From positions 1-64,000 of the forward strand of contig JAPWGK010000034.1 of assembly GCA_029641185.1 (NCBI GenBank): a DNA stretch of 64,000 nt, given 5' to 3'. The translations under genes were made by a program, and so were the position numbers. Position 1 is the first letter of the stretch; each line of letters starts with the position of its first letter. The DNA is from Pseudofabraea citricarpa. Taxonomy: Eukaryota; Ascomycota; Leotiomycetes; Helotiales; Dermateaceae. The notes beneath the pieces are model-generated. The model worked only from the letters and a program-made list of their open reading frames with translations. It ran no database searches and had not been told where the DNA came from. Of the stretch, positions 12,844 through 22,911 are shown piece after piece.

Positions 12844-14964
12844 TTATCTGATCAATTCTATTTTTAAAGGCTCTTCGATTTCCGGATTATTAACGGTGAC
12901 CATAATGGTCTTTGCAATGCTAGGCACGCCATATTTATTCATAACGAAAAGCATCCAGTACCCAGGAATTATAATGCCAGGGTCATTTGGTAGCTGAACC
13001 GTGTACTCGTATGCATGTGGAGAAGGGCGAGTAATATCAAGAGGAATACGGCGCTGATCTGTGTTGACAGTATGAGAGGCACTGCACAAACGAATCAAAG
13101 AGGCGGTCTTAATTTCTGACTCGGTGATGAAGCTGAGGACTGCGCCAACTTGAAGCTTGCTAGGCAAACGGGAGACAATTTCAGGGCGGGAACGGAGCTC
13201 CCCACTCTCTGTGAGAAGATACGGTGGCGTAAAAATCTGAGCATCATAGTGGTTAGAGGAACAGTTGCCACACAGGCCACCTCCACCATTCAGAACTCGG
13301 CCGTCGGGAAGAAGGATTGACAAGGAGTGGTAAACTCGTATGATGTTGTTTTGCTGCAATTGGGTGAAGCTATCGGTTTCAGGATCGTAAAGCTCTGGAA
13401 TGAACTGCACATTCTCCTCATTGAATGGGACACCGAAAGTCTGTCCACCGCTGATGAAGACCTTTCCATCCGGAAGTACAACCGAAGTATGGAATACACG
13501 ATCATAGTGCATTGCGCCATTATTTGCCTTTGCAGCAAGTTCGACCTTGGGTTTTTCACCCGGCTCGCTTAAAGTGATGATATGAGCGTTGGAGGTAGCC
13601 CAGGACTTGTCGTAATCAGGCGAGCCTCCGAAGGTAAGAATCTTGCCTTGCACGGCATCAAACATGACGGCGTTACCAGACATGGAGTCTTCGTCATCTA
13701 AACGATGTCCTGCCCCCTTTACATCACCATCTCCTTGCACGTAGTACCAGTTCATAGCTTTGCTGGGCCCAGCCTGGAAGACAGTTTGGTTCTTCCAACC
13801 AAAGAGCCAGCCATGATTGTCGCCTCTCCATGCTCTCTCAGCATCATTTGTTATCATGGGTTTCACTTTGGCACCGGGTAGCGTAGTCCAAGTTCTATTG
13901 TTGGGGTCGTAAACCTCGCCATCCTTGGGTATGTTCGAGCCTCCGTTCCAAGAGCCGCCAATCACAAATACACGGCCATCGGAAAGGGTCGTTGACGCTT
14001 GATATCCACGTCGCATATACATCTCAGGTCCCTCTATCCACTCATTTGTACGGCCATCATACAGGCTGGTCACGGCGGCGTCGTTGCCCCCGGTCACAAC
14101 CATCATGCCAGTGCCGTCAATAGAGATTCCAGGACAGAACATGTCATGATGGGTGTCGGTCACCATGCGCTTGGAGACCTCTTTTTTGATTGGGTCCCAT
14201 TCAGACATGGCTGTCTGCCCACCGGGTGTCGAGTGAAATTGATCCGAAGCCCACGATGACCAGACGACGATTCGACCAGACGCCTGCTGAGCTCCAGCCA
14301 CTGGGACCACGGGGAAGTCGAGAGTTGGTCCCCAGACACCTCGAGTGGTGGGGCTGTCTTGAAGGGTCATAAATGTAGTTGCGTAGATGTTGAGCTCAGA
14401 AATACCAACCCACGTCTTAGGATTTTCATCACGGGATTTGAGTTTGATGTATCGAGCGAGTATTGGCTCAAAGACGGACATGCGCTGCCTATTCGTCTCG
14501 GGCCACATGCCATATGCGACAGGGCCCTTCCAGTTCTCTTGGTCGTCGCTAACCCAAATCTCATGATGGATAATCAAGCCTTCCACCCCAGTGTCGACGG
14601 GAGGTAGGATGACAACGGCGTTCACCATGTGTGACACTTGCAGGTCTACGGTAACCTGATGCTCCCCATTATCAGTATCACTCCGCCATTCAGTTGTCGA
14701 GCTGCCATCAATAGCTTGTTTACATTCATAGCCGGGTTTCTCGCTGCTACACGATAAGCTCCAGGTTGCACGAGAGATTCTAATGCCCTCGTGAGGAGGG
14801 GATTCATCGATAAAAGTCGGCTTCCATGAAGGTATATCATCATCGTAGCCATAACCAGAGACACGTTCTCTATCCATTGCCTCGTGAACATAGTGACTTG
14901 TGGCATTCACACCCACTATCCCAATGGTGGAGCCAAGGAGTAAATTGGCGTACGGAACTTTCAT
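12844..14964 (-). CDS. Galactose oxidase, secreted, CBM32 plus kelch propeller (AA5_2)
   Basis: This copper radical oxidase oxidises the C6 hydroxyl of galactose and related alcohols to an aldehyde, making hydrogen peroxide outside the cell. I start at the ATG at 14964 because it gives a signal peptide (MKVPYANLLLGS...); an in-frame ATG at 15105 would add 47 residues and bury it. From 14964 the protein has 706 residues in one exon. Residues about 62-195 form an F5/8 type C (CBM32) domain, followed by a seven-bladed kelch propeller and the C-terminal DUF1929 domain. All known active-site residues of the Fusarium enzyme are visible: Cys277 (FCPG) and Tyr321 (RGYQ) for the thioether cofactor, stacking Trp339 (GGSW), and copper ligands Tyr545-His546 (RVYHS) and His631 (SHTVNTD). 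The Cys-Tyr spacing of 44 equals that of the reference enzyme. Activity is therefore likely; substrate preference cannot be read. Confidence 0.93.
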   Translation of the reverse strand: MKVPYANLLLGSTIGIVGVNATSHYVHEAMDRERVSGYGYDDDIPSWKPTFIDESPPHEGIRISRATWSLSCSSEKPGYECKQAIDGSSTTEWRSDTDNGEHQVTVDLQVSHMVNAVVILPPVDTGVEGLIIHHEIWVSDDQENWKGPVAYGMWPETNRQRMSVFEPILARYIKLKSRDENPKTWVGISELNIYATTFMTLQDSPTTRGVWGPTLDFPVVPVAGAQQASGRIVVWSSWASDQFHSTPGGQTAMSEWDPIKKEVSKRMVTDTHHDMFCPGISIDGTGMMVVTGGNDAAVTSLYDGRTNEWIEGPEMYMRRGYQASTTLSDGRVFVIGGSWNGGSNIPKDGEVYDPNNRTWTTLPGAKVKPMITNDAERAWRGDNHGWLFGWKNQTVFQAGPSKAMNWYYVQGDGDVKGAGHRLDDEDSMSGNAVMFDAVQGKILTFGGSPDYDKSWATSNAHIITLSEPGEKPKVELAAKANNGAMHYDRVFHTSVVLPDGKVFISGGQTFGVPFNEENVQFIPELYDPETDSFTQLQQNNIIRVYHSLSILLPDGRVLNGGGGLCGNCSSNHYDAQIFTPPYLLTESGELRSRPEIVSRLPSKLQVGAVLSFITESEIKTASLIRLCSASHTVNTDQRRIPLDITRPSPHAYEYTVQLPNDPGIIIPGYWMLFVMNKYGVPSIAKTIMVTVNNPEIEEPLKIELIR

Positions 14965-15909
14965 TGTAGCGTTTTGAGCGGAAATAATAGGCACAAGAGA
15001 GAATAATGAGCTGTCTTCGAATACGCAATTCGAAAGGAGACGTATGTCGTTCCTACTATATAACAAAAACCTCTGTGGGCGCCATTTCCATCGTGTAATC
15101 CGCATCTCCTATTCCACATGCCAAAGCTTTTCATACTTAGCGTGTACGTCATTTTTCATTCCTGAATAACTATATGCATTTATGATGTTTTGAGTCAAAG
15201 TTTTCATGCCTGAAGCAGCACCGCCCAACAAAATTGATGATCATTTCCTCAACTCAAGCTACATGGATGAAAGCATACTTAGAATTACCTTTAAAGCCAC
15301 TAATGATCTCGTCGATCTCTACATAAAGAATGAGAAGCGCTGAAACGAGTTAGCTAATGACGCCGTGTGTATAGTTAACACCTGATCTACACCAAACTGG
15401 CACCAACCGAGTTGATCTTGGGTTTCGGCAACTACATTTAACTTTCGCCACGAATACTCGGAAAAGAATGTGATAGTTACTCTATTCGCAAACGTCAGGC
15501 CGAAAGTGGAAAATTTCCCTTCACTTGTGATCGCCAACTAAATAATACTAATTATGCTACTGTACAAGCATTGCTAGTCAGAACGCGCTACTGTCCCGTC
15601 CCGCTCCGCCCTGTCCCCGCTGCCACCCCGAAATAAGGTTAAAACTTTATTTGGCTCTCCACTCTGATATTTTCAAAGGTTGTTCGAAGGCGTGCTATGG
15701 AGAGTGTCTTGAATGCCGCATTCGGCTTTATGATTTCTATTTGGAATTGAGATGTTAGGATTGCAGAAAAGTGAAGTATAACAAACGACTCAAGCTAGCG
15801 CTCTGATTATCATCAAAAACGACATGCTCTCCCAACTTTCAATGCAATCGATATCTCTCTCTACAACTATCGAATCATTATATTATAAGGAATTTACTAT
15901 CTGGCAATC
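14965..15909. promoter_or_regulatory. Divergent promoter region, galactose oxidase / DyP peroxidase
   Basis: The two genes are transcribed away from each other across this stretch of about 945 bases. No other gene is seen. A C-rich tract lies near 15595-15635. The arrangement allows shared control of a peroxide-making and a peroxide-using enzyme, which is inference; no specific transcription factor site is claimed. Confidence 0.55.
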
Positions 15910-17888
15910 ATGGCCTCAGTTATCGACACGACAATTGACAAGACAGTCGACGAGAGAATTGAACAGACAATCGATGAGAAAATCGACAAGACAAACATCC
16001 AGGGCGACATCTGGTAAATTGCCATAGTTATATATAAAATATCACAGACTGTCTGCTAACTCAAATCATCAGGCCTGGTTTGCCCAAGAGGTTTGAAACG
16101 TTTCTATTCTTTCGCATCCTGAGACCAGACCAATTCAAATCTCGGCTCAAGGCTTTTGTGCCCAAAATCACAACTTCGGCACAAGCTGAGACATGGAAGG
16201 ATGCTAAGTTGGAAGGCGAAACCCTGGAAAAGATAGGAGTCAATATCGCCTTCTCATCAAGCGGATTAGACAAAGTAAGTTGTGATATCATTCAATAATC
16301 ACTGCATATGGCAAGATCTCTGCTCATCTTGAACCTATAGTTAGGAAAGTTCACTTTTGAAGCAGCCGCTGTCAAGAAGAACAAGGAACTGTTGGCAATT
16401 TACAACAAGTCCCAGCTTCGTGGTGGATTGTTCGAAAAGGGAATGTATGCCGATCTGGTGGGCGAGGGGTGGGATGATCCGAATGAAATTCGACAAGAAT
16501 ACAAGCCTACTACTAAGGAAGAAAGGCCGACGACTCATGGAGTCATCATGGTGACATCGAAACACGAACCTCAAATGACTGACATGGTTGAAAGTGTTAA
16601 GGAACACTTCCTGAAAGAATCCAGTAGCGATCCCGAGAGTAACAATCCCATCATTGAGTTTCCTTATGTTAGAAAAGGAGAGGCTCTTCCTGGTCAAAAA
16701 GAACAGTAAGCACTTCTCACTCTATCAGCGATTGGTCATGACGGGCTAATCTCTCTGTGAAGCTTTGGATTCAAAGACGGAATTAGCCAGCCACAGCTTG
16801 ACGGTCTCGATGAGACTCCAAGAAAGAATGAACCAAAAGCTGTCAAGCCAGGGTATGGATTAATTGTCCAAATCCTCAGTTCTTAGACTAACTTTTGACT
16901 CTCACGAATTTCAGAATGATAATCTCCGGCTATGACGGTGACCAGATGGCCCAGCCAGACTGGGCAGTAGGCGGCAGCTTCCTGGTGTTTCGAGACCTTC
17001 AGCAGCTTGTTCCGGAGTTCGACAAGTGAGATTATTAATACTGTTTCCTTTCTGATCCCCAGACTGACAGCCCAACACCAGGTTCCTAGAAGACAATGCC
17101 GGGCTGGCCCCATATGCTACAAAATCCGCTGACCCCAAGGAAAAGCTTGCAGCATACCTTGTAGGCAGATGGAAAAACGGTATGTGTGAACAACACCTTT
17201 ATTGTATGATGCTCGTTTACTCATAAAACCAATTACCAGGAACCCCAGTTGATCTGAGCCCCGACGATGATAAGCATGATCAACCACATTTCCACAATGC
17301 AAACAACTTCAATTATCACCCTATAGATAAGCACGAAAGATGCCCCTTTGGAGCACATATTCGTAAGATGAGGCCCAGAGGAGATCTCAACGATGACCAT
17401 GCTGTTATTATTCGTCGTGGGATCTCTTACGGAGGAGAGGTTACGTCAGAAGAAAAGCGGCTCCAAAAGTCTGATACTAATAACGAACGGGGGCTCTTAT
17501 TTGTCTGTTATCAAAGTGATATCCGCAACGGATTCAATTTTCTGACCACTCGTAAGTATCCTCTCTCCCACTCTTCTTGAAAAGTACGTTATTAATACAC
17601 ATATAAATTATAGGCTGGGCGAGCAACAATCACTTTCCAGACAGCAAGACTCACGCTGTTGGTGAACACGGTCCGGGTCTAGACGCTATCGTTGGTCAGC
17701 GACTCTCTCACCATCCACCTCGTTCCCTCGCTCTTCCCAAAGGCGATAATCCCACAGATACTCGTATAAAGCTTGACAAATGGGTTGTTCAAAGAGGTGG
17801 CGAATACTTCTTTTCTCCATCTATCAAAGCACTGCGAGATTACCTTACTGGTGATCATGAGTATCCCACGTTGGTGAAAGGGCATTGA
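15910..17888 (+). CDS. DyP-type heme peroxidase
   Basis: Dye-decolourising peroxidases use hydrogen peroxide to oxidise phenols, dyes and other substrates. The gene has eight exons: 15910-16013, 16073-16274, 16341-16705, 16763-16852, 16915-17025, 17082-17179, 17240-17551 and 17614-17888. They sum to 518 codons plus stop, all in frame with GT-AG introns. The family signature is clear: NIQGDIWPGLPKR at the start of the domain, the GxxDG motif as GFKDG with the catalytic Asp229, the proximal heme ligand His363 in CPFGAHIRK, and the distal arginine in IIRRG at 382-383. The first 30 residues are a charged run built of repeated ID(T/K/E) steps rather than a signal peptide, so the enzyme looks intracellular or non-classically exported. 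It is tail to tail with the kinase-like gene. Confidence 0.9.
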
Positions 17889-18121
17889 TTTATATTACAA
17901 TATAGTCATATTAATCTTACTATAAATTGCATGACCCCTCGGTAGCGGCTCTATTTGAATGCCGAGCTGTTGTAATTTTTAGGACAATTTATGATCTTAT
18001 TCATCAGGCTTAATATTGTTCCATGTTGTTATAACAGACAATAGTCGGTCAAAATGTAATTCAAATGTATTTTCCCTAGTACTACGTCCAATTCAAGGAG
18101 TTTTTCCCGACAATCAAGTAT

Positions 18122-19351
18122 TTATATTTTTGTCTTCTTTGATAACCTGCTCTGCGGTGGCCTCTCCCAACGAAAGCAATATTGCCCCTTTTCGATTGCA
18201 GTACGCCTCAACCGCGGACCCGTTCTCCAAATTGCCTCTCCATCTAAGGTTCTACCCAGCTCGAAAGGTACACTGTAGTCATGTGCGGTTGGCAGGTCTG
18301 GCCATGTCAACTGGTTAGGTGCGTTGAGATATCTCTTCATGTCCCCGTCAGACTTTCGTGTCGCTACCCACTCATTCAAAAACTTGCGGAAAGTTGATAC
18401 ATCAGTATCTAATTCACGCTCACAAGACCACTCCGAGATATTCTGCACCAGGTCCATATTCCGTTCCCAGTGTGGGATGCTCGTAAAATGCGTATCGTTT
18501 GTAATCAGCTCGTATAATGTGAAGACGACTCCAGTCACATCATCTCGACCATCCTGCAAGCCTTTTTTTCCGCATGCGACCCAATCAAAGTCGAAGAGAA
18601 TGAGTTTGTGGGTGTCAGGATCGATAAGCAGATTTCGAGGCGCAATATCTTGATGCATGATTCCTAGTTCCAGGTTCAGGTAGTCTACGAGCTGAGTGAG
18701 CTGCTGTATCCATTCAAATCGGAAAGGTAACTTTGGATTGTCGAGAGTTCCACCTGGGATGTACTTCGTTGTGAATCCAATAACTCGAGCCTCTACATCT
18801 TCAAGGACAACGCGATCAAATGGTATTAGATTGGGATGTGGTGGTAGACTTTTGAGAAGATTTAATTCATCCCAAGCCATCTGCAATCTCCTCGGCTTTC
18901 CCCAGGGGTTGAATTTAAAAGCAACCTTTTGAGAGTCCCCAGATTCGTCTTCGTATGATGAGAGATCAACACCTGGACCAAGCCGATCGATCTCTTGAAG
19001 CTTGGAGTACTGGATAGTAGGGCAATTGGCAAGTGATTCAACAGTTGAGAAAGGAGGATGCGGGACGAACATAGTATCATCCTCTTCTGGATCCGTGGAG
19101 ACTCCTGAAAGTAGCCTATCGTCGTCAACTGTGACGGCTCGGACTTCGCGCGACAAGTGATCGGCAAATTGTGCTAAGACCGGAACCTCTTCGTCCTCGT
19201 CGACTGGAAAGAGCTTAGCAGTGCCCTTGATCTTGATCATGCGCAGTTGATCCCAATCCCAGACGTTGCAATGAGTTTCAGTTTGGGGGTTATCGCTCGG
19301 GCCAAAGTAGCCCTGGCCCTCTGAGAGGAATCTTTCTTGGGGTTTAATCAT
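18122..19351 (-). CDS. Protein kinase-like protein
   Basis: Single exon of 409 residues from the ATG at 19351; the open frame runs 19 codons further up, but only to a TTG. The C-terminal half has a kinase fold: Lys146 in VAFKFN as the likely ATP lysine, a catalytic loop HQDIAPRN (233-240) that keeps the catalytic Asp and the metal-binding Asn with Gln replacing Arg of HRD, and DFD (254-256) in place of DFG. The glycine-rich loop is not obvious. The first 120 residues match nothing I recognise. Such HxD/DFD proteins are common as lineage-specific families in plant-associated ascomycetes. The target is unknown, and whether it phosphorylates proteins or small molecules cannot be told. Confidence 0.75.
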   Translation of the reverse strand: MIKPQERFLSEGQGYFGPSDNPQTETHCNVWDWDQLRMIKIKGTAKLFPVDEDEEVPVLAQFADHLSREVRAVTVDDDRLLSGVSTDPEEDDTMFVPHPPFSTVESLANCPTIQYSKLQEIDRLGPGVDLSSYEDESGDSQKVAFKFNPWGKPRRLQMAWDELNLLKSLPPHPNLIPFDRVVLEDVEARVIGFTTKYIPGGTLDNPKLPFRFEWIQQLTQLVDYLNLELGIMHQDIAPRNLLIDPDTHKLILFDFDWVACGKKGLQDGRDDVTGVVFTLYELITNDTHFTSIPHWERNMDLVQNISEWSCERELDTDVSTFRKFLNEWVATRKSDGDMKRYLNAPNQLTWPDLPTAHDYSVPFELGRTLDGEAIWRTGPRLRRTAIEKGQYCFRWERPPQSRLSKKTKI

Positions 19352-20142
19352 AGTAAAATGGATGTTCAAAAGCTGATGTGATCTTGCCTGGGGAATGTGG
19401 GCAGACAATTAATTTCAACCTGACTCTGTGGTTACTTTCAATCTGCGACTAGGCTCGGGTAACACAAGCGCCGAGACAAAGATCTAGCACGTGCTCCGAG
19501 CTTCGAGCGTCTGGTGATAAACCATCAATACATTGAAGTCAACAAGATCTACTGCGACTATGTACAGCATTTGTATAAGATCTGCTTTCAAAACAAGGTG
19601 TAGACGAATGGATAATCATTAACTAATGCCCACCGAATATTGTTAACACTACAAGGTATAGCATCTACGACCAAAGTCAACGACAGTCAAGGAATACCAA
19701 AGTTTAGTTCTCTAAGCCCCTTGGTTTTGGTATTAGAAACCTTAGCAAAGTCTGAAGATTTTAATTACTATCCTCAATTCGAAAGCCATTTCTGCGTAGT
19801 ATTGAAATCGACAAGTTCATCAAGGTAGGCTCATATATAGAAAACTGTTTGTGGATCGCACCTCAATATGGACCGTTAGAATGATGCTATTACCAAGTCA
19901 CTTGGCTATTTTACCAAAGCTGTTCAAGATGCTTACTCTTGATTTCAAACGGTGGTGAACGATTTTTGGCTGAGTTTAGATGACTATGTTATAAATTGGT
20001 TACAAAACGAGCAGTAGCATATCCAGAAAGAGTTACTTGGGCTACAAAAAGCCATCTTTCAATTTACAGTATCATCTACATTAAGCTGAACACAATAATA
20101 CTGTAATATATCAAGAAGTTATAGACATAAATGGAAAAATAT
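19352..20142. other. Intergenic, no gene seen
   Basis: Upstream region of the kinase-like gene and downstream region of the lyase gene. A short frame at 19640-19828 does not start at an ATG and shows no family resemblance. Confidence 0.5.
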
Positions 20143-22911
20143 TTACTGAGAAATGTAATCATCAAGAGAATCTCTTGCCAGGGCCAGATTTTGAATAGCA
20201 GCCAGTCCATACTGTGCAACTTCATTAGTTGAGATCCAAGCCGCTTCATCGACCGCCACCAGAACATCACTGCCATCCACATGAATGGTGTTCCAAGGCG
20301 AATCGGCTTTGAATCCATCCGTGGTAAAGAATTCCTTCCATGCTCGCTCTGCAATAGTCGAATTACCAAGCTCATGGGCGGCGTATGCTGTAAGGCGGGA
20401 GTGTCCTTGGTATAAGTTAAGTTTTCCAAAGCTAACACCGTATCTTGCAAGCTGCTCGGCCGAGGTCGCTTCAAAGTAATAACAGTAATCGAGCCATGCA
20501 TCCTTGAATCCTCCAGGGAGGTCGTCACCAAAGTAATGAATAGCCTCAGAAACGACTTCAGGAAGACCAAAGACAGCTGAAAGATGAGAAACTGACACGT
20601 TTCCTAGATTCTGAGGATCGGACGGTGGTGGTCCCAAACTACCGTCTCCGAGATTGTAAAGTCCATTTCCAGTGACGAAGCCATTCTTGAGATTCGCGAT
20701 GCCAGTGATTGTGCTCGTCAACTTAGCTTTTGCCTCTTCCCATCTAGACCCACGACGTTCCCATTCAATCAACCATCCACCTGCAAGCGAGGACCAATCT
20801 GTTCCAAGACTGATAGCCACAGTGGAATTGGGCGTTGGCGTCCAACCATCCTTGCGGACCTTTCTTTGTGGGTCGAGAACACCATACGTTTTGTCCGTGT
20901 CAAGAAGTTCTTCCATTAACTCACCAACACGCTCGTCGCCTCCAGAGATGTAGTAAAAGTACTTGCGGTATTGTGGTTGAGAAATCCGGGCTTGCTTGGC
21001 ACTATCCCCAAAATGTTGGACACCATGCCGAGTTCCCAGGCCCTTCCATTGTCCAATATGATAGACATCCACCTCGCCAGTATGACGAGTCAGTGCTTCT
21101 GCAAATCGGAATACATCTTCCCGGCCTGTACGCAAAAAGTACAGCCAGAAGAACAAATCAGGTGAAAGCTCCGAGTTATCCCAAGCGTAGCCTCCAATAT
21201 CGTAGCGCCAGGTGTGTCGATCCGTGTCGTAGGTATGCATAAAGTCTCCGTAATCCAAGAAACCGTACCACTTGCGCTGATCAATCTGCTCCTGGTAAAA
21301 TTTGAAAAGAAATTCGAGGTTATTCTCAATCGCAGTTGATGCGCCACTAGTAGTATCTGGTAATGCCCAGTAAGTTCCGACTGCTTCCGTCTCTCTAATA
21401 TATTCCGAATCAGCTACCAGGACTGGAGGGTTATTGATATGTTCGGTCAAACCCGCGAGATGATCTCTGGCCGGTGTCTCCTCAAACCCAAAGAGATAAA
21501 CTTCGCTCGTTCTTGCTATTCCATAAGGAGTGTCGAAGCCTTCCTCGTAATCCTCATACGTAATCTCAAGAGCATCTAATTGGTCCGTATAATTTTTCTC
21601 TCCAAGCCCATCATGGAAAGGACGGAGATCCAACGGTTGAGCTTCTGGGCTGTAAAGCCAAACAGTAATCTCTCCGATATCTGATGCAGCATTGGTGATT
21701 TCCAAAGAGCTTGGATAGCGTTTCCAAAAGTCACGCAAGGCCACAGCGAGTCCTCCTTGGGTGGCACCTCCAAGATAAGCGAGCCCACCAGCACGGGTTC
21801 CTCCTGGGATGTTGACCCAACTCTGTCCCGCCTTTGTCCTCTTCTTCAGAGTAAAACCATCGGGCGAGAGTTGAGATAATATGTAGTCGCTCCAAGTTGG
21901 GATCCACTTGAGTCGTGATGTAACTCTGGTATCCCACGTGTCTTCGGATGGTAGGGCGATGCCGTCGTACTGTGCGGTTCTTACAGCTGCTCCTGGATCT
22001 CTTCTCAAGCCAGTAATTCCTTGCACAGCCTCACTAAGCAGACCACCTTCCACACCTGCTATTCTAACATGTCGATTGTACTGCTCCTCTCCTTCCAGGG
22101 GAACTCCGAATCGGATTCCGATTCCTGTGATGAAATCTTTGTCGGCTTCTCCATCGAACACGAGACTATGAACCAACTTGATTGAGTCTGAATTGGCGTA
22201 CAAGTAGAAACGAACGACAAACGAGAGCCAATTGTCATGCTCACCACTCGTGACTTGATGCTTTCCTCGAACTGTGACCAAAGCCCGTACCGAACTCTCT
22301 TCTCCGACAGTAACTTCTTCTATACTGCTCTCGAAGTCGAAATAATCGATAGAATTGTTTCCACGGCTGCTCGAGTCAGATACAACACCCGATTGAGATT
22401 GGAGGACCAGTTTTCCGTCTCTTCCAATCGTCTTGCCACTCTTGGTTTGAATCTCATCGACAAGAATATGTCCTGACTTGGGGAAGGAGACTACCAGTTT
22501 ACCAGTATCGACTGTAACCTTGTCTGACGCATCAGTCACGACTAATGAAGTAGTGTTCCTGTATGATGCCGCCGTAGATGCATTGCTCGCAGTGACAGTA
22601 TACTTATCGTAGATACTGGCAGATTCCGGAATAGCATGTCCAGACCACTTGACTGACCCATCTGGCCAGTAGCCTGTCACCCATGACTGAAGATCAAGCT
22701 GAGCATTCGAGTCTCCTGCGACGGTGAAGGTGGTATGTTCGGGATAGTGTTGTCCTTGCGGCCAAGGAATTCCGAATGTTGTTCCTAATTGGGATGCCGG
22801 CTTGTCGCCGAGCCATTGCACTGAGGCGGTATTGCCGCTAGAATTGCTGAAGAGCTGTGGGGTGACCGAACCGAACAAGCCGCAAAGGGCGAGAAGAGTG
22901 AGTCGCGACAT
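20143..22911 (-). CDS. Secreted exo-rhamnogalacturonan lyase-like protein (PL26 / PcRGLX-YetA type)
   Basis: Single exon of 922 residues from the ATG at 22911; the frame continues six codons up only to a TTG. A signal peptide (MSRLTLLALCGLFGSVTPQ) is present. The mature protein opens with VQWLGDKPASQLGTTFGIPW, the recognisable start of the PcRGLX/YetA N-terminal barrel. A central beta-sandwich region and a C-terminal alpha/alpha toroid (about residue 480 onward, rich in W, Y and G) follow, and the length fits the family. Fungal members cleave the rhamnogalacturonan I backbone of pectin from the end by beta-elimination. I assign it by family resemblance; catalytic residues were not pinpointed. 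It supports a pectin-degrading lifestyle together with the galactose oxidase and cutinase nearby. Confidence 0.75.
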   Translation of the reverse strand: MSRLTLLALCGLFGSVTPQLFSNSSGNTASVQWLGDKPASQLGTTFGIPWPQGQHYPEHTTFTVAGDSNAQLDLQSWVTGYWPDGSVKWSGHAIPESASIYDKYTVTASNASTAASYRNTTSLVVTDASDKVTVDTGKLVVSFPKSGHILVDEIQTKSGKTIGRDGKLVLQSQSGVVSDSSSRGNNSIDYFDFESSIEEVTVGEESSVRALVTVRGKHQVTSGEHDNWLSFVVRFYLYANSDSIKLVHSLVFDGEADKDFITGIGIRFGVPLEGEEQYNRHVRIAGVEGGLLSEAVQGITGLRRDPGAAVRTAQYDGIALPSEDTWDTRVTSRLKWIPTWSDYILSQLSPDGFTLKKRTKAGQSWVNIPGGTRAGGLAYLGGATQGGLAVALRDFWKRYPSSLEITNAASDIGEITVWLYSPEAQPLDLRPFHDGLGEKNYTDQLDALEITYEDYEEGFDTPYGIARTSEVYLFGFEETPARDHLAGLTEHINNPPVLVADSEYIRETEAVGTYWALPDTTSGASTAIENNLEFLFKFYQEQIDQRKWYGFLDYGDFMHTYDTDRHTWRYDIGGYAWDNSELSPDLFFWLYFLRTGREDVFRFAEALTRHTGEVDVYHIGQWKGLGTRHGVQHFGDSAKQARISQPQYRKYFYYISGGDERVGELMEELLDTDKTYGVLDPQRKVRKDGWTPTPNSTVAISLGTDWSSLAGGWLIEWERRGSRWEEAKAKLTSTITGIANLKNGFVTGNGLYNLGDGSLGPPPSDPQNLGNVSVSHLSAVFGLPEVVSEAIHYFGDDLPGGFKDAWLDYCYYFEATSAEQLARYGVSFGKLNLYQGHSRLTAYAAHELGNSTIAERAWKEFFTTDGFKADSPWNTIHVDGSDVLVAVDEAAWISTNEVAQYGLAAIQNLALARDSLDDYISQ

